A stretch of 64,000 nucleotides of DNA, from assembly GCA_024636975.1 (NCBI GenBank), contig JAGXGA010000056.1, forward strand, positions 27,848-91,847, in the 5' to 3' direction. The position numbers and the translations under genes were made by a program. The notes beneath the pieces were generated by a model, which had not been told where the DNA came from, searched no databases, and saw only the letters and a program-made list of their open reading frames with translations. This document shows, piece by piece, positions 1-9,736 of this stretch. Numbering within the stretch: position 1 is the stretch's first letter; each line of letters begins with the position of its first letter. The DNA is from Mariniphaga sp. GTDB lineage: Bacteria > Bacteroidota > Bacteroidia > Bacteroidales > Prolixibacteraceae.

Positions 1-1
1 C

Positions 2-1195
2 GTAATGTACCAATGGGATAATCATCCGCGCAGGGTAACAGTTGCATCCTTTTATATGGATGAAACGGAAATATCCAATCAGGATTACCGTGAATTCGTT
101 CATTGGTTAACCCGTGTTTACCCAGGCGACCGTGAGAAAATAAATTCATCGCTTCCCGATACTTCTCTTTGGAGAAGCGAGCTTGCCTATAATGAGCCTT
201 ACGTAAATAATTACTTCAGGCATCCGGCATATAGCGACTACCCGGTAGTAGGAGTGAACTGGGAGCAGGCAAATGCTTATTGTTCCTGGAGGACAGACCG
301 TGTAAACGAACAAATCCTTGTTCAAAGAGGTATACTACAACACGATGTAAGCCAGTCAGGGCAGAATGTATTTACTACCGATGCTTATCTGGCAGGTTTA
401 TATCAGGGAACTTCAGGCGATGATGCACAGCAGGTAAAAAGGGAAGACGGAATATTACTTCCAAGTTACAGGTTGCCCACAGAAGCAGAATGGGAATATG
501 CCGCTTACGGTTTGATAGGAAATGTTGAAGGGGAATTACTTACTGATCGCCGGCTTTACCCCTGGGATGGGTCTTATCTGAGGAAAGATGACCGCAAGGA
601 AAAAGGGCGCCTACGGGCCAACTTTGTCAGAGGGCGTGGTGACATGATGGGGATGGCCGGTGCATTAAATGATAATGCCGATATTACTGCTCCGGTTTTT
701 TCTTATGATCCAAACGATTATGGCCTCTACTGCATGGCTGGCAATGTGAACGAATGGGTGTCTGATGTATATCGTCCGCTCTCATTTCTTGATGTGAATG
801 AGTTTCAGCCTTTCAGAGGAAATGTAATCACTGAGTACCGTCGCGGAACCGATGGAGAGTTTGTTCGTAATGAGTATGGTGAGTTGGTAAAAGATACCAT
901 CGCCGACTACCGCAATTACAGGGACGGCAGTATTGAATCGCAGGTGGTGGAGTCGGGTAACTGGAATGCTGAGGAAGAAAGGAACACTTCTGATATGTAT
1001 ATTGTCGATGATGGTCCGGGTGCTATCTCCTCATTTATTAACGATGAGGTAAGGGTTTACAAAGGAGGTTCATGGAAAGACCGCTCATACTGGCTGGTTC
1101 CCGGAACACGCCGATACCTGGAACAGGCAAGATCTCAGAACGACCTCGGTTTCCGTTGCGTGATGGATAGAACAGGAAGTCCTCAGGGATTCTAA
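2..1195 (+). CDS. gldJ: GldJ-type gliding motility/T9SS lipoprotein, 5' end cut by window
   Basis: This is the C-terminal 396 or so residues of a formylglycine-generating-enzyme-like (FGE/SUMF1) domain protein. The reading frame is open to the first base, and the signal peptide and lipidated cysteine expected of GldJ are missing, so the true start lies outside the window; the ATG at 5 is internal. Visible FGE-fold landmarks are YRLPTEAEWEYAAYG near residue 155, GNVNEWVSDVYR near 244 and KGGSW...GFRCVMD at the C-terminus. In Flavobacteria GldJ is an outer-membrane lipoprotein required for gliding and for stability of the type IX secretion motor. GldK has the same fold; I prefer GldJ because of the C-terminal sequence and because murF follows. 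FGE catalytic cysteines are not apparent, as expected for a structural homologue. Confidence 0.8.
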   Translation, partial: VMYQWDNHPRRVTVASFYMDETEISNQDYREFVHWLTRVYPGDREKINSSLPDTSLWRSELAYNEPYVNNYFRHPAYSDYPVVGVNWEQANAYCSWRTDRVNEQILVQRGILQHDVSQSGQNVFTTDAYLAGLYQGTSGDDAQQVKREDGILLPSYRLPTEAEWEYAAYGLIGNVEGELLTDRRLYPWDGSYLRKDDRKEKGRLRANFVRGRGDMMGMAGALNDNADITAPVFSYDPNDYGLYCMAGNVNEWVSDVYRPLSFLDVNEFQPFRGNVITEYRRGTDGEFVRNEYGELVKDTIADYRNYRDGSIESQVVESGNWNAEEERNTSDMYIVDDGPGAISSFINDEVRVYKGGSWKDRSYWLVPGTRRYLEQARSQNDLGFRCVMDRTGSPQGF

Positions 1196-1218
1196 AAGAT
1201 ATTGTAAAATTTATAAAG

Positions 1219-1245
1219 CCTCATTTTTACTAATGAGGTTTTTTT
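1219..1245 (+). terminator. Rho-independent terminator after gldJ
   Basis: A perfect 7-bp stem CCTCATT/AATGAGG (1219-1225 and 1232-1238) with a 6-nt loop is followed at once by a run of seven T. It ends just before murF, so murF is probably transcribed from its own start or by read-through. Confidence 0.75.
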
Positions 1246-1255
1246 ATTGCAAAAA

Positions 1256-2545
1256 ATGACTACCGAGCAAATATATTCATTGTACTCACAGTACCCTAAA
1301 GTTGAAACCGACAGCAGGAAAATAGAAGAAGGCTGCCTGTTTTTTGCACTAAAGGGTGAAAAATTTAATGGAAATCAGTTTGCGGCTGAAGCCCTTGAAA
1401 AGGGTGCCGCATATGCCATTATTGATGAAAAGGGTTTTTACCTTGATGAAAGGACTGTATTGGTGGATGATGTTCTGGAAGCATTGCAGTCTCTGGCTCA
1501 TTATCACCGGCAACAATTGGGAATTCCTGTGCTTGCTATAACAGGTTCAAATGGAAAAACCACAACCAAAGAACTTATAGCTTCTGTACTTTCAAAAAAA
1601 TACAAAATTGCATATACAAGGGGAAATCTGAACAATCATATTGGTGTTCCGCTTACCATACTTCAAATGGATTGGGACACCGAGATTGGTATAATTGAAA
1701 TGGGTGCCAATCATGCAGGTGAAATTGGTGAGCTTTGCGCTATTGCCGATCCGGATTTTGGCATTATTACCAACATTGGAATTGCACACCTTGAAGGGTT
1801 TGGATCATTTGAGATTATTAAGAAAACGAAATCCGAACTCTACTGGCATGTGAATAATAAAAAGGGTACTATATTTTATAATCGCGATAATCCTGTTCTT
1901 GTTGAACTTGCAGAGAAAGTTGAGAAAAAGATAAGCTTTGGTATTGATAATGCTGATTTTATTGGTAAGTATATCTCTTCATTACCTTATATTCATGCAC
2001 AGCTATGTTTCCCTGAAATAAATCTGGACATTAAAACCAATCTGATTGGTGATTATAATTTTGAAAACCTTTTGGCGGCTGCCTGTATAGGCAAATATTT
2101 TGATGTTGCCCCACTTGATATTCAATCTGCTCTTGCCAGTTACCAGCCCCAAAACAACAGGTCCCAGTTGATTGAGAAGAACGGTATTAAAATAGTTATG
2201 GATGCTTACAATGCCAATCCTACCAGCATGAAAGCATCCATAAATAGTTTCCTTTCTGCATTCCCGTCTTCCCGTTATCTAATACTCGGCGATATGCTCG
2301 AACTGGGAGACAAATCCTTTGAAGAACATACAGCTATTCTGGAAAAGATTTCCAGCTATGCACTCGAAGATGTTTTTCTTGTTGGACCGATTTTTAAGAA
2401 AGTTGCAGAAAATTATGCTTATAAGGCTTTTCTCAATTATGGAGAATTAATCAGTTATCTGCAGCAACATCCGATAAAAAAAGGTGCAATCTTAATCAAA
2501 GGATCCCGTGGGATTCAACTTGAAAAAGTAATAGAATATCTTTAA
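1256..2545 (+). CDS. murF: UDP-N-acetylmuramoyl-tripeptide--D-alanyl-D-alanine ligase MurF
   Basis: MurF joins the D-Ala-D-Ala dipeptide to UDP-MurNAc-tripeptide in the cytoplasm, the last soluble step of peptidoglycan precursor synthesis. The Mur-ligase ATP-binding motif ITGSNGKTTTK is at about residues 95-105, with N-terminal TDSRKI substrate-binding-type sequence near 18 and a C-terminal domain containing LGDMLELG. The 429-residue length is normal. I start at the ATG at 1256; an in-frame TTG at 1247 lies against the T-run of the upstream terminator and is less likely. The stop overlaps the stop of the convergent thioredoxin gene by four bases. Confidence 0.95.
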   Translation: MTTEQIYSLYSQYPKVETDSRKIEEGCLFFALKGEKFNGNQFAAEALEKGAAYAIIDEKGFYLDERTVLVDDVLEALQSLAHYHRQQLGIPVLAITGSNGKTTTKELIASVLSKKYKIAYTRGNLNNHIGVPLTILQMDWDTEIGIIEMGANHAGEIGELCAIADPDFGIITNIGIAHLEGFGSFEIIKKTKSELYWHVNNKKGTIFYNRDNPVLVELAEKVEKKISFGIDNADFIGKYISSLPYIHAQLCFPEINLDIKTNLIGDYNFENLLAAACIGKYFDVAPLDIQSALASYQPQNNRSQLIEKNGIKIVMDAYNANPTSMKASINSFLSAFPSSRYLILGDMLELGDKSFEEHTAILEKISSYALEDVFLVGPIFKKVAENYAYKAFLNYGELISYLQQHPIKKGAILIKGSRGIQLEKVIEYL

Positions 2546-2913
2546 TTTGCTGAAGGTTTTTCAACATTCAGGACATCTGCAATAGCTTTTTCAAAAGTAT
2601 CTTTAGGCAAGGCCCCCATTGCCATTTGCGGCTGGCCATCTACCGGAACAAACAATAATGAAGGTATGCTTTGAATGCCAAACATTCCGGCTAACTCCTG
2701 TTCCTGTTCCGTATCTACTTTATATATTACAAGGTTATTACCGTATTCTTGTTGTAATTCCTCCAGTAAAGGTGCAACTATTTTACATGGGCCACACCAG
2801 TCGGCGTAAAAATCAATCAAACACGGAACCTCTCCTTCGTACTTCCATTCTTTATTTTCTTCAAAGTTGAATACCTTTTCTTTGAAGGTTTGTTTTGTTA
2901 AATGCTCTAACAT
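2542..2913 (-). CDS. trxA: Thioredoxin
   Basis: A single-domain thioredoxin of 123 residues with the redox motif WCGPC at 39-43 and the cis-proline region SIPSLLF. No signal peptide is visible, so it should act in the cytoplasm as a protein disulfide reductase. The N-terminal extension before the fold (about 25 residues, Lys/Glu rich) is common in Bacteroidota thioredoxins. It is transcribed convergently to murF with the two stop codons overlapping. Which thioredoxin this is among possible paralogues cannot be told from the window. Confidence 0.92.
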   Translation of the reverse strand: MLEHLTKQTFKEKVFNFEENKEWKYEGEVPCLIDFYADWCGPCKIVAPLLEELQQEYGNNLVIYKVDTEQEQELAGMFGIQSIPSLLFVPVDGQPQMAMGALPKDTFEKAIADVLNVEKPSAN

Positions 2914-3019
2914 ATGAGTAAATTTTAAATTAATGTATCTATATATTCATATATGTCTATTCAAATACGATGCCATATATTCTAAAAAGAAATTAACCCT
3001 GTATTAGTTCAAATAATTG

Positions 3020-3027
3020 TAATTTTG
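3020..3027 (+). promoter_or_regulatory. Possible -7 box upstream of the CCA-type nucleotidyltransferase
   Basis: TAATTTTG matches the Bacteroidota -7 consensus TAnnTTTG, 29 bp before the ATG at 3057. No TTTG is present at the -33 spacing, so the call is weak. Confidence 0.3.
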
Positions 3028-3056
3028 TCACAATTTTTAACACAAGATGTCAGAGA

Positions 3057-4496
3057 ATGAAATTTTTGACAGTAAAAATACATAAAATATTGAATAACAA
3101 AATATTTGAATCTGTATCGAAGGCTTCGGATGACTTAAATCAGGAATCATATGTAATAGGAGGTTATGTTCGGGATCTTTACCTTGAGCGGCCTTCACAG
3201 GATTTTGACATTGTTACGTTAGGCAGTGGTATTGATCTTGCCGAAAAAGTTGCCGCCAGTTTAAAGCCCCGGCCTAAAGTTACTGTATTTAAAAATTTCG
3301 GTACTGCTCATTTCAGATTTAAGAATATTGAAGTTGAATTTGTAGGTGCACGCAAGGAATCGTACAGAAGCGATTCGCGGAATCCTATTGTTGAAAACGG
3401 TACAATTGAAGATGACCAGAAAAGGAGAGACTTTACCATAAACGCACTTGCACTTAGCCTGAATCCATCGGATATGGGAACTCTGGTAGATCCCTTTAAT
3501 GGATTGGAGGATTTAAAGAACAAGATCATTCGCACACCGCTCGATCCTTCTATTACCTTTTCAGACGATCCACTTAGAATGATGCGGGCCATCCGTTTTG
3601 CTGCCCAACTGGGATTTGAAATTGAAACCAAAACGCTTCAGTCTATTGCAGGAAACAAAGACCGGATTAGAATTGTATCGGTTGAACGGATTACTGAAGA
3701 GCTTAATAAAATTATACTTTCCCCCAAGCCTTCCGTTGGGTTCAGATTGCTTGAAGAAACTGGTTTACTTGGCATCATCCTTCCAGAGTTAACTCAAATG
3801 AAAGGTGTTGACGTAGTTAAAGGGGTCGGTCATAAAGATAATTTTTACCATACACTTGAGGTACTCGATCGAATCAGTCCCCATACCGATAATCTTTGGC
3901 TTAGATGGTCTGCCCTGTTGCACGATATTGCCAAGCCAGCCACAAAGAGATATATAGAAGGGCAGGGGTGGACTTTCCACGCCCATAATTTTCTTGGGGG
4001 AAAAATGATTCCAAGGATTTTTAGTAGGATGAAACTCCCGCTGAATGATAAAATGAAGTACGTGCAGAAGATGGTGATGCTTCATATGCGTCCCATTGTG
4101 CTTTCTGAAGAGGAAGTATCCGATTCAGCTGTTCGGCGGCTTTTATTCGAAACCGGCGATGATATTGATGACCTGATGACTTTATGCGAGGCCGATATAA
4201 CCTCCAAGAACCCGGAGAAGGTGAAGCGGTATATGAAAAATTTCACAATCGTTAGGCAAAAACTGAAAGAGATTGAGGAGAAGGATGCCGTACGTAATTT
4301 CCAGCCCCCCGTATCGGGAGAATTGATTATGGAAACTTTTGGCATTCCACCTTGCAGAGAGGTGGGTATCATTAAAGATGCAATAAAGGAAGCAATTCTC
4401 GAAGGGGAAATCCATAACGATTACGAGGAAGCATACCGGTTTATGCTTGAAAAGGCAAAAGAATTGAACCTAACTCCTGTTAAAGGGGCTGACTGA
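3057..4496 (+). CDS. CCA tRNA nucleotidyltransferase / poly(A) polymerase family protein with HD domain
   Basis: A 479-residue class II nucleotidyltransferase. The head domain carries GGYVRD at 35-40 and the metal-binding DFD at 49-51; a neck/RNA-binding region follows ([14 protein letters not shown]), then an HD phosphohydrolase domain with its HD pair at 289-290 (LLHDIAKP). Family members add or repair the 3' CCA of tRNA; HD-containing ones may also trim 2',3'-cyclic phosphate. In Bacteroidota this architecture is usually the housekeeping CCA enzyme, but CCA-adding and poly(A) activity cannot be separated by eye. The 3' end overlaps the convergent EEP gene by 17 bp. Confidence 0.88.
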   Translation: MKFLTVKIHKILNNKIFESVSKASDDLNQESYVIGGYVRDLYLERPSQDFDIVTLGSGIDLAEKVAASLKPRPKVTVFKNFGTAHFRFKNIEVEFVGARKESYRSDSRNPIVENGTIEDDQKRRDFTINALALSLNPSDMGTLVDPFNGLEDLKNKIIRTPLDPSITFSDDPLRMMRAIRFAAQLGFEIETKTLQSIAGNKDRIRIVSVERITEELNKIILSPKPSVGFRLLEETGLLGIILPELTQMKGVDVVKGVGHKDNFYHTLEVLDRISPHTDNLWLRWSALLHDIAKPATKRYIEGQGWTFHAHNFLGGKMIPRIFSRMKLPLNDKMKYVQKMVMLHMRPIVLSEEEVSDSAVRRLLFETGDDIDDLMTLCEADITSKNPEKVKRYMKNFTIVRQKLKEIEEKDAVRNFQPPVSGELIMETFGIPPCREVGIIKDAIKEAILEGEIHNDYEEAYRFMLEKAKELNLTPVKGAD

Positions 4497-5511
4497 TTTT
4501 TAAAAGTACCGGCAGGTGATCGCTGAAACCGCCCTGGTACTTGTACCCATAATAGGTTCTGAATAGTCTCATACCCCCGTATCGTTCATCTTTTTCAAGG
4601 AGAAAAGGCAACTTTACAATCTTCGCCCATTCCGGTTTTGTGTAGAACCCCTTTTCCGGTTCAAGTAATGACCCCGATACAATTATCTGATCGAAAACCG
4701 ACCATTGAAGCTGATACTTAAGCGTTTTTATATCGTCTCTTAACCAACCCAGCGAAAGACTGTAAAGATTATTTTGGTCAGGCAACCCTTCCGGGTCCAA
4801 AGCCTTTAGGTAAAGCATCATACTTTCATTGGTTGGTTGGTCGTTGAAATCACCTGCAATAATAATCTTTGGATTTACATGTCTTTTCTGTACCGTTTCA
4901 ATGCATGTACGCAAGGTTTGGGCAGCAAGGTGCCGGCCAGACTGGCTTTCAAGAAAGCCTGAATACCTCGATGGCCAGTGGTTGCCAAATATATGAAGGG
5001 TATCGCATCCGTTTAGGATACCCGATACATACAATATTTCTCTGCTTTTAATTATAGTGCCGCTTTTGCTTACCAGCGGGTAATATTTATAATCCAGCGG
5101 ATAAAACACTTCTGAGTTATAGAGTAGGGCTACATCAATGCCCCGGGTATCGGGCGATTCCTTGTGTATAATTTTATAAGGAAAGGTTTTTAGAGGCGTA
5201 TCCTTCAGCAATCTTTCAAGTACAAACCTGTTTTCAACTTCACAAACTATAATCAAATGCGGAGGAGTCCACCCTGCAGCGTTTAATATTACTTTTGATG
5301 TATTGAGCAGCTTTTTGTTAAAGCGTCTGTATGTCCATCGCCTGGCTCCTCGTGGTGTGAATTCTTCATCGGATGTTTCAGGATCATCCCGGGTATCAAA
5401 AAGATTTTCCACGTTATAAAACATGAAATAAAAATCCTTTTCCGTTGTTTGAGAAAATACTTTATTGTTCAGAAGAAGGAAAAGACAAAAAACAAACGTT
5501 TTAATCTTCAT
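4480..5511 (-). CDS. Secreted endonuclease/exonuclease/phosphatase family protein
   Basis: A 343-residue protein with a cleavable signal peptide (hydrophobic residues 5-15, ending VFSQ), so it probably works in the periplasm or outside the cell. EEP-fold motifs are visible: FYNVENLFD near residue 31, [10 protein letters not shown] with the metal-binding Glu, [15 protein letters not shown] and the C-terminal SDHLPV. The family hydrolyses phosphodiesters or phosphomonoesters; the substrate (nucleic acid, lipid or sugar phosphate) is unknown. It overlaps the upstream beta-helix lipoprotein gene by 11 bp, so both are probably translated from one mRNA. Confidence 0.85.
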   Translation of the reverse strand: MKIKTFVFCLFLLLNNKVFSQTTEKDFYFMFYNVENLFDTRDDPETSDEEFTPRGARRWTYRRFNKKLLNTSKVILNAAGWTPPHLIIVCEVENRFVLERLLKDTPLKTFPYKIIHKESPDTRGIDVALLYNSEVFYPLDYKYYPLVSKSGTIIKSREILYVSGILNGCDTLHIFGNHWPSRYSGFLESQSGRHLAAQTLRTCIETVQKRHVNPKIIIAGDFNDQPTNESMMLYLKALDPEGLPDQNNLYSLSLGWLRDDIKTLKYQLQWSVFDQIIVSGSLLEPEKGFYTKPEWAKIVKLPFLLEKDERYGGMRLFRTYYGYKYQGGFSDHLPVLLKISQPL

Positions 5512-6952
5512 TTATTCTTTCGATTCGCTCAAAGGCTCCCAAATCAGGCCCTTCATCTGCCAACCGATTTTTATTCAGAATATCGAGCGGATACATTCTT
5601 CCGTATTCTATTTTCCCGATATCTTTTGCAGCCGATAAGGTATCAAGAGCATAATTGTAATCTTCGTAAGGGTCAATGAACTCGGGATCAAATTCGGGGC
5701 CTTTCAATACATTCCGGTAATGATCTTTATTGGAAGTGTTAAATGTATCAGGAACCTGAATTATGCAATGATCAAAAAAATAGTTGAAGGCATTTTCTTC
5801 GTTGTCCCCCAGTTCAAGTTCAAGCTGATTATTTCCATAAATAATACTGTTCCCAAATATGGCTTTCTCCAGGTCACCATTGTACACAGTCCTTGAACCA
5901 TCCGAATTATCGATAACAAGCGTATTGGATATAACAAGCGATGCTGTTCGTCGTGCACGGGTTGAAAAGCCACCCCAGTAATTGGCAATGGTAGTATGGT
6001 AAAATTCGTAATTACCTCCTACGAGCAGGGCAGCTGCATAAAACCCGCAGTTGGCTATAACATTATTATACCCAGATACTCTTGACTTAATTGCAAATAA
6101 CCCTGCATATGCCATGTTTTCAATGCGGGAATTATTTAATTCCAGCGATGCAAAGCCTTCGTTTTCAATGGTACCAACCTGCAATCCTATATTGGCATTT
6201 TTAATTGTTGTGTAATCAAAAACATTGCCTTTACTGCCAGAAAATAATATAATACCGTTCCATTGATCTGGTATATTTTTATAGGTTGCATCCAGTCGGT
6301 CGGATGTAAAAAGAATCGGGTTCTGGAAGTTTCCTTCCGCTTTTACAGTACCCCGGACATATAATCCGGCACCTTTATGGAAATGAATGCGCGTTCCGGG
6401 TTCAATGGTCAATACAGAAGTTGAATCTACGTAAGCATAGTCGTATACCAGGTAGGGCTTATCAGCTGTCCAGGTAGTTGTTTCTATATTTTCACGTCTG
6501 ACCGGGTTGAAATCCTGCCCATAAGCAATAAGCTGAACTTTCTGTAAATTGGCATTGGTGACGAATTCAATGGAATCATGGACTACCATGGGGAGATTTT
6601 GACCATTGGGGTCAATGGTAACCTCCACAAAAACAAATATGCTGTCTTTGGCCGGGACTTCAACATCATACGTTTCATTGGTCAGCTCCCCGTTAATGTT
6701 CAGCCTGAAATTTGAGAAATCACCCCCTGCCACTCGTATCCGTGAAATCAGAATGTTTTCGTTATAAGGATTATAAATCTTCAGGTTTTGAGTAGTAGAC
6801 CCTATTGTAGTAAAAATGGTATCGAACATGATTGTATCGGCAGAAAACCCGATATAGGCATCAGGAGAATTTACATATCCTTCATCTTCGCATGAATACA
6901 ATGAAAAGAATAGTACAGCTATAGTTAGTATATGAAGAAAATATCTGGACAA
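5501..6952 (-). CDS. Right-handed beta-helix lipoprotein of unknown function
   Basis: A 483-residue lipoprotein: hydrophobic signal then the lipobox-like FFSLYSC at about residues 15-21. After it comes a region that looks like a beta-sandwich (IYNPYNENILISRIRV, residues 58-75), and from roughly residue 175 a repeating beta-helix pattern (GTVKAEGNFQNPILFTSD, DYTTIKNANIGLQVG, NNSRIENMAYAGLFA). Such helices bind or cleave polysaccharide or serve as surface structural proteins. No catalytic residues are recognisable, so no activity is assigned. First gene of a two-gene operon with the secreted EEP protein. Confidence 0.75.
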   Translation of the reverse strand: MSRYFLHILTIAVLFFSLYSCEDEGYVNSPDAYIGFSADTIMFDTIFTTIGSTTQNLKIYNPYNENILISRIRVAGGDFSNFRLNINGELTNETYDVEVPAKDSIFVFVEVTIDPNGQNLPMVVHDSIEFVTNANLQKVQLIAYGQDFNPVRRENIETTTWTADKPYLVYDYAYVDSTSVLTIEPGTRIHFHKGAGLYVRGTVKAEGNFQNPILFTSDRLDATYKNIPDQWNGIILFSGSKGNVFDYTTIKNANIGLQVGTIENEGFASLELNNSRIENMAYAGLFAIKSRVSGYNNVIANCGFYAAALLVGGNYEFYHTTIANYWGGFSTRARRTASLVISNTLVIDNSDGSRTVYNGDLEKAIFGNSIIYGNNQLELELGDNEENAFNYFFDHCIIQVPDTFNTSNKDHYRNVLKGPEFDPEFIDPYEDYNYALDTLSAAKDIGKIEYGRMYPLDILNKNRLADEGPDLGAFERIERINED

Positions 6953-6995
6953 TTTACTGTTTTTATATTTGATTTTTCGCTAATCCTGAACTTCG

Positions 6996-7003
6996 CAAAG
7001 ATA
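6996..7003 (-). promoter_or_regulatory. -7 box of the beta-helix/EEP operon
   Basis: On the minus strand TATCTTTG followed by C matches the Bacteroidota -7 motif TAnnTTTG exactly, 43 bp before the start codon at 6952. A TTTG lies upstream but the gap is only 15 bp, shorter than the usual 19-21. Confidence 0.45.
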
Positions 7004-7041
7004 AGAAAAAATCGTTTACAAAAATTAACATTTATTAGCAA

Positions 7042-8508
7042 CTATTTGTTTTTGATTTTCAGCTTATTTTGAGTTTTTATAGATAAAAGCAGCAAACCCG
7101 CCATTGTTATCAGCCCGTTTAGTATTAGTATCTCAAATCCAAATTTATAACCCCATAACAGTACTTCCGAATATTTCGATATAAAAAAACTGATCACAGG
7201 GGAAGCAACTGCCACCATAGGCACCCATTTATCGATCACCGTCTTTTTCGTATACATACCAAATACAAACAATCCCAGTATGGGGCCGTAAGTGTACCCG
7301 GCTACAGTAAATACGGCAACAACCACACTTTCATTGCTGATAGCCCGGAATCCCAGAATAACAAGAATGAGTAAGGCAGAAAACAAAAGGTGTATATTTC
7401 TTTTTATTTTTTTTCTTTTTACTTCCTCGTACTGGTTAATGTTCAGGAAATCCATGCTAAAAGAAGTAGTCATTGCAGTAAGGGCAGAATCGGCGCTGGA
7501 ATAGGCTGCTGCTGTTATGCCCAGCAAGAAAGCGATCCCTACAGGCAGGCTTAGATGGTTCAGGGCAATAAGCGGATAAAATTCATCGCTGTTTTGAGGA
7601 ATTGTTATACCTGTTTCCCGTGCAAAAACTATCAGTAATACACCCAGGCATAAAAACAGAAATACAGCTCCTAAAAACGACATGCTGAATACCACCATGT
7701 TTTTCTGGGCTTCTTTTTGATTTTTGCAGGTAAGATTTTTTTGCATCATATCCTGGTCCATACCTACCATTACAATTGTGATAAACATTCCTGCAAAAAA
7801 CTGTTTAAAAAAATTATTTTCCGATCGCCAGTCCCAGAAGAAAATTTTCGAAGAGGATTCGGAAGCAATTCTTTCTGACAATGTAAAAAGATTTAAATCA
7901 AGCGACTGGCTAATTGCCGAAATGGTAAAGATTACTGCGCTTAATAAAAAAACAGTCTGAAGTGTATCGGTCCATACTATGGTTTTAATGCCGCCTCTGA
8001 AGGTATAAATCCATATTAAAAAGATGGTAACTACCACCGTAACTGAAAAAGGAATGTTGAATGCATCGAAGAAGGCAATTTGCAGAACCCCGGCCACCAG
8101 GTAAAGCCGGAAGGCTGCCCCAATGAGTTTTGAGATCAGAAAGAAGAACGAACCGGTTTTATAGGAACTCTTCCCAAACCGCTGGTCTAAAAACGAATAG
8201 ATGGATACAAGGTTTAGCCTGTAATACAAGGGTAATAGAATTCCGGCTACCAGCCAGTATCCAACAATATTCCCAAACACAAACTGCAAATACGAAAATG
8301 CGGTGTTGGTTACCTCTCCGGGTACTGAAATAAAAGTAACTCCCGATAAGGTGGCTCCTACCATGCCGAATGCTACCAGAAACCAGGGAGATTTACGGTT
8401 TGCAGTAAAAAATGTAAGGGTATCGGCATTTCGTGATGTCAGCCAGGAAATGACAATCAGCATAAAAAAGTAGCCCAGCAGCAGGCTTAAGACCAGGTAA
8501 GGATTCAT
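7042..8508 (-). CDS. Sodium:solute symporter (SSS family)
   Basis: A 488-residue integral inner-membrane protein with about 13 hydrophobic segments beginning at residue 3, of the LeuT-fold SSS family that imports small solutes with Na+. Family-type sequences are visible: GATLSGVTFISVPGEV in the first helices, YRLNLVSIYSFLDQRFG, GGIKTIVWTDTLQ and AAAYSSADSALTAM. The gene follows the NamZ gene by three bases, so the two are co-transcribed. Since NamZ releases N-acetylmuramic acid, MurNAc or a similar amino sugar is a reasonable substrate guess; an SSS-like transporter has been reported for MurNAc in Tannerella forsythia. The substrate is inference. Confidence 0.9.
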   Translation of the reverse strand: MNPYLVLSLLLGYFFMLIVISWLTSRNADTLTFFTANRKSPWFLVAFGMVGATLSGVTFISVPGEVTNTAFSYLQFVFGNIVGYWLVAGILLPLYYRLNLVSIYSFLDQRFGKSSYKTGSFFFLISKLIGAAFRLYLVAGVLQIAFFDAFNIPFSVTVVVTIFLIWIYTFRGGIKTIVWTDTLQTVFLLSAVIFTISAISQSLDLNLFTLSERIASESSSKIFFWDWRSENNFFKQFFAGMFITIVMVGMDQDMMQKNLTCKNQKEAQKNMVVFSMSFLGAVFLFLCLGVLLIVFARETGITIPQNSDEFYPLIALNHLSLPVGIAFLLGITAAAYSSADSALTAMTTSFSMDFLNINQYEEVKRKKIKRNIHLLFSALLILVILGFRAISNESVVVAVFTVAGYTYGPILGLFVFGMYTKKTVIDKWVPMVAVASPVISFFISKYSEVLLWGYKFGFEILILNGLITMAGLLLLSIKTQNKLKIKNK

Positions 8509-8511
8509 CGG

Positions 8512-9681
8512 CTAATTAAAATCGGGGTACAGTAAATATTTTTTTCTCATTTGTTGGTATTGCTCCAGCTCAGGCTGCCAGCTTGCCCTGATTTCAGCTT
8601 CACTTAATCCCTCCCTTATTTGCTGAATCAATTTACTTGTGCCCGCTAAACTATTGAGCCAATTTTCGCGGGTAAGGAAATCTTTTTCATGCTCGTATTG
8701 ATGGTAAAAATCCAGAAAATATTTCAAAGTAAAGGTGGGTATTTCTTCCAGCATTCGTAAATCGACTCCATAACATACCTGGTCTTCATTTAACGGTCTG
8801 ATTGGCGAGCCGGGATTACGTTCAGGCACAAATCGAAAATCGCCGAGTTCAGGTTTGGGGCCACCAATTACCTGGAATGGAAAATCGGTTCCCCGACCAA
8901 TGCTTACGCTGGTAGCTTCGAAAAAACAAAGCGAAGGATACAGTCTTACTGCCACATCATTGGGTAGGTTGGGTGAAGGTGGTACAGGCAATGAATACTT
9001 CATGTTATGCGAATAATTTAGTACAGGGATAACTGTAAGATCGCACTGTTCATTGGTATTGAGCCACTTTTCCCCGTTTATCATTTGTGCCAGTTCACCT
9101 ATTGTGCAACCATGAACTACCGGAATCGGATGCATCCCGACAAACGACTGGTATTCTGGTTCACGCACCGGACCGTCAATGTAATCGCCGTTTGGATTGG
9201 GCCTGTCGAATACAATCAGTGGCTTGTTGTTTTCGGCACAGGCTTCCATTACCAGGTGCATGGTAGAAATGTAAGTGTAAAACCGGGCGCCTACATCCTG
9301 AACGTCAAAAATCAATAGATCAACATCTGTCAATTGGGCCGGAGTAGGTTTCCTGTTTTCGTTGTAAAGCGAAATGACCGGGATACCGGTTTTTTTGTCT
9401 ACCCCATCTTCAACAATTTCCCCTTCCAGGGCAGTTCCCCGAAATCCATGTTCAGGAGCAAGGATCTTAACCACTTCCATCCCTTCCTGTAATAAAAAAT
9501 CAATAAGGTGAATTTCGCCTACCATAGATGTATGGTTAACAACCAATCCAATTTTTTTTCCCTTCAGAAGGGATAAGTATTTATCCGGCTGGCTGGCTCC
9601 TGTGCGTATATCATTCGACATATTTCCTGTGCAGGAAAGAGCAATGAGGATAACTGCCAGAAATCCTGTTATTTTAAACAT
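8512..9681 (-). CDS. namZ: Exo-beta-N-acetylmuramidase NamZ-like lipoprotein (DUF1343, GH171)
   Basis: A 389-residue lipoprotein (lipobox LIALSC, Cys17) of the former DUF1343 family. Bacillus subtilis NamZ of this family removes MurNAc from non-reducing ends of peptidoglycan fragments. The signature EHGFRG is at 77-82, in LAPEHGFRGTALEGE; its glutamate is probably catalytic (inference from conservation). Further family-typical stretches are LLIFDVQDVGARFYTY and FDRPNPNG. Periplasmic, outer-membrane anchored, and first in a tight operon with a sodium symporter, which fits release and uptake of a cell-wall sugar. MurQ, MurK or a beta-hexosaminidase are not in the window. Confidence 0.88.
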   Translation of the reverse strand: MFKITGFLAVILIALSCTGNMSNDIRTGASQPDKYLSLLKGKKIGLVVNHTSMVGEIHLIDFLLQEGMEVVKILAPEHGFRGTALEGEIVEDGVDKKTGIPVISLYNENRKPTPAQLTDVDLLIFDVQDVGARFYTYISTMHLVMEACAENNKPLIVFDRPNPNGDYIDGPVREPEYQSFVGMHPIPVVHGCTIGELAQMINGEKWLNTNEQCDLTVIPVLNYSHNMKYSLPVPPSPNLPNDVAVRLYPSLCFFEATSVSIGRGTDFPFQVIGGPKPELGDFRFVPERNPGSPIRPLNEDQVCYGVDLRMLEEIPTFTLKYFLDFYHQYEHEKDFLTRENWLNSLAGTSKLIQQIREGLSEAEIRASWQPELEQYQQMRKKYLLYPDFN

Positions 9682-9736
9682 ATTAAATTCGTTTTTCCTG
9701 CGCTAAAATACCAATTGAAATGCAGAAATCCCAGAA

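Noticed and set aside
1247..1258. TTG start for MurF
   Set aside because: It overlaps the end of the gldJ terminator and gives only three extra codons; ATG at 1256 fits the family start.
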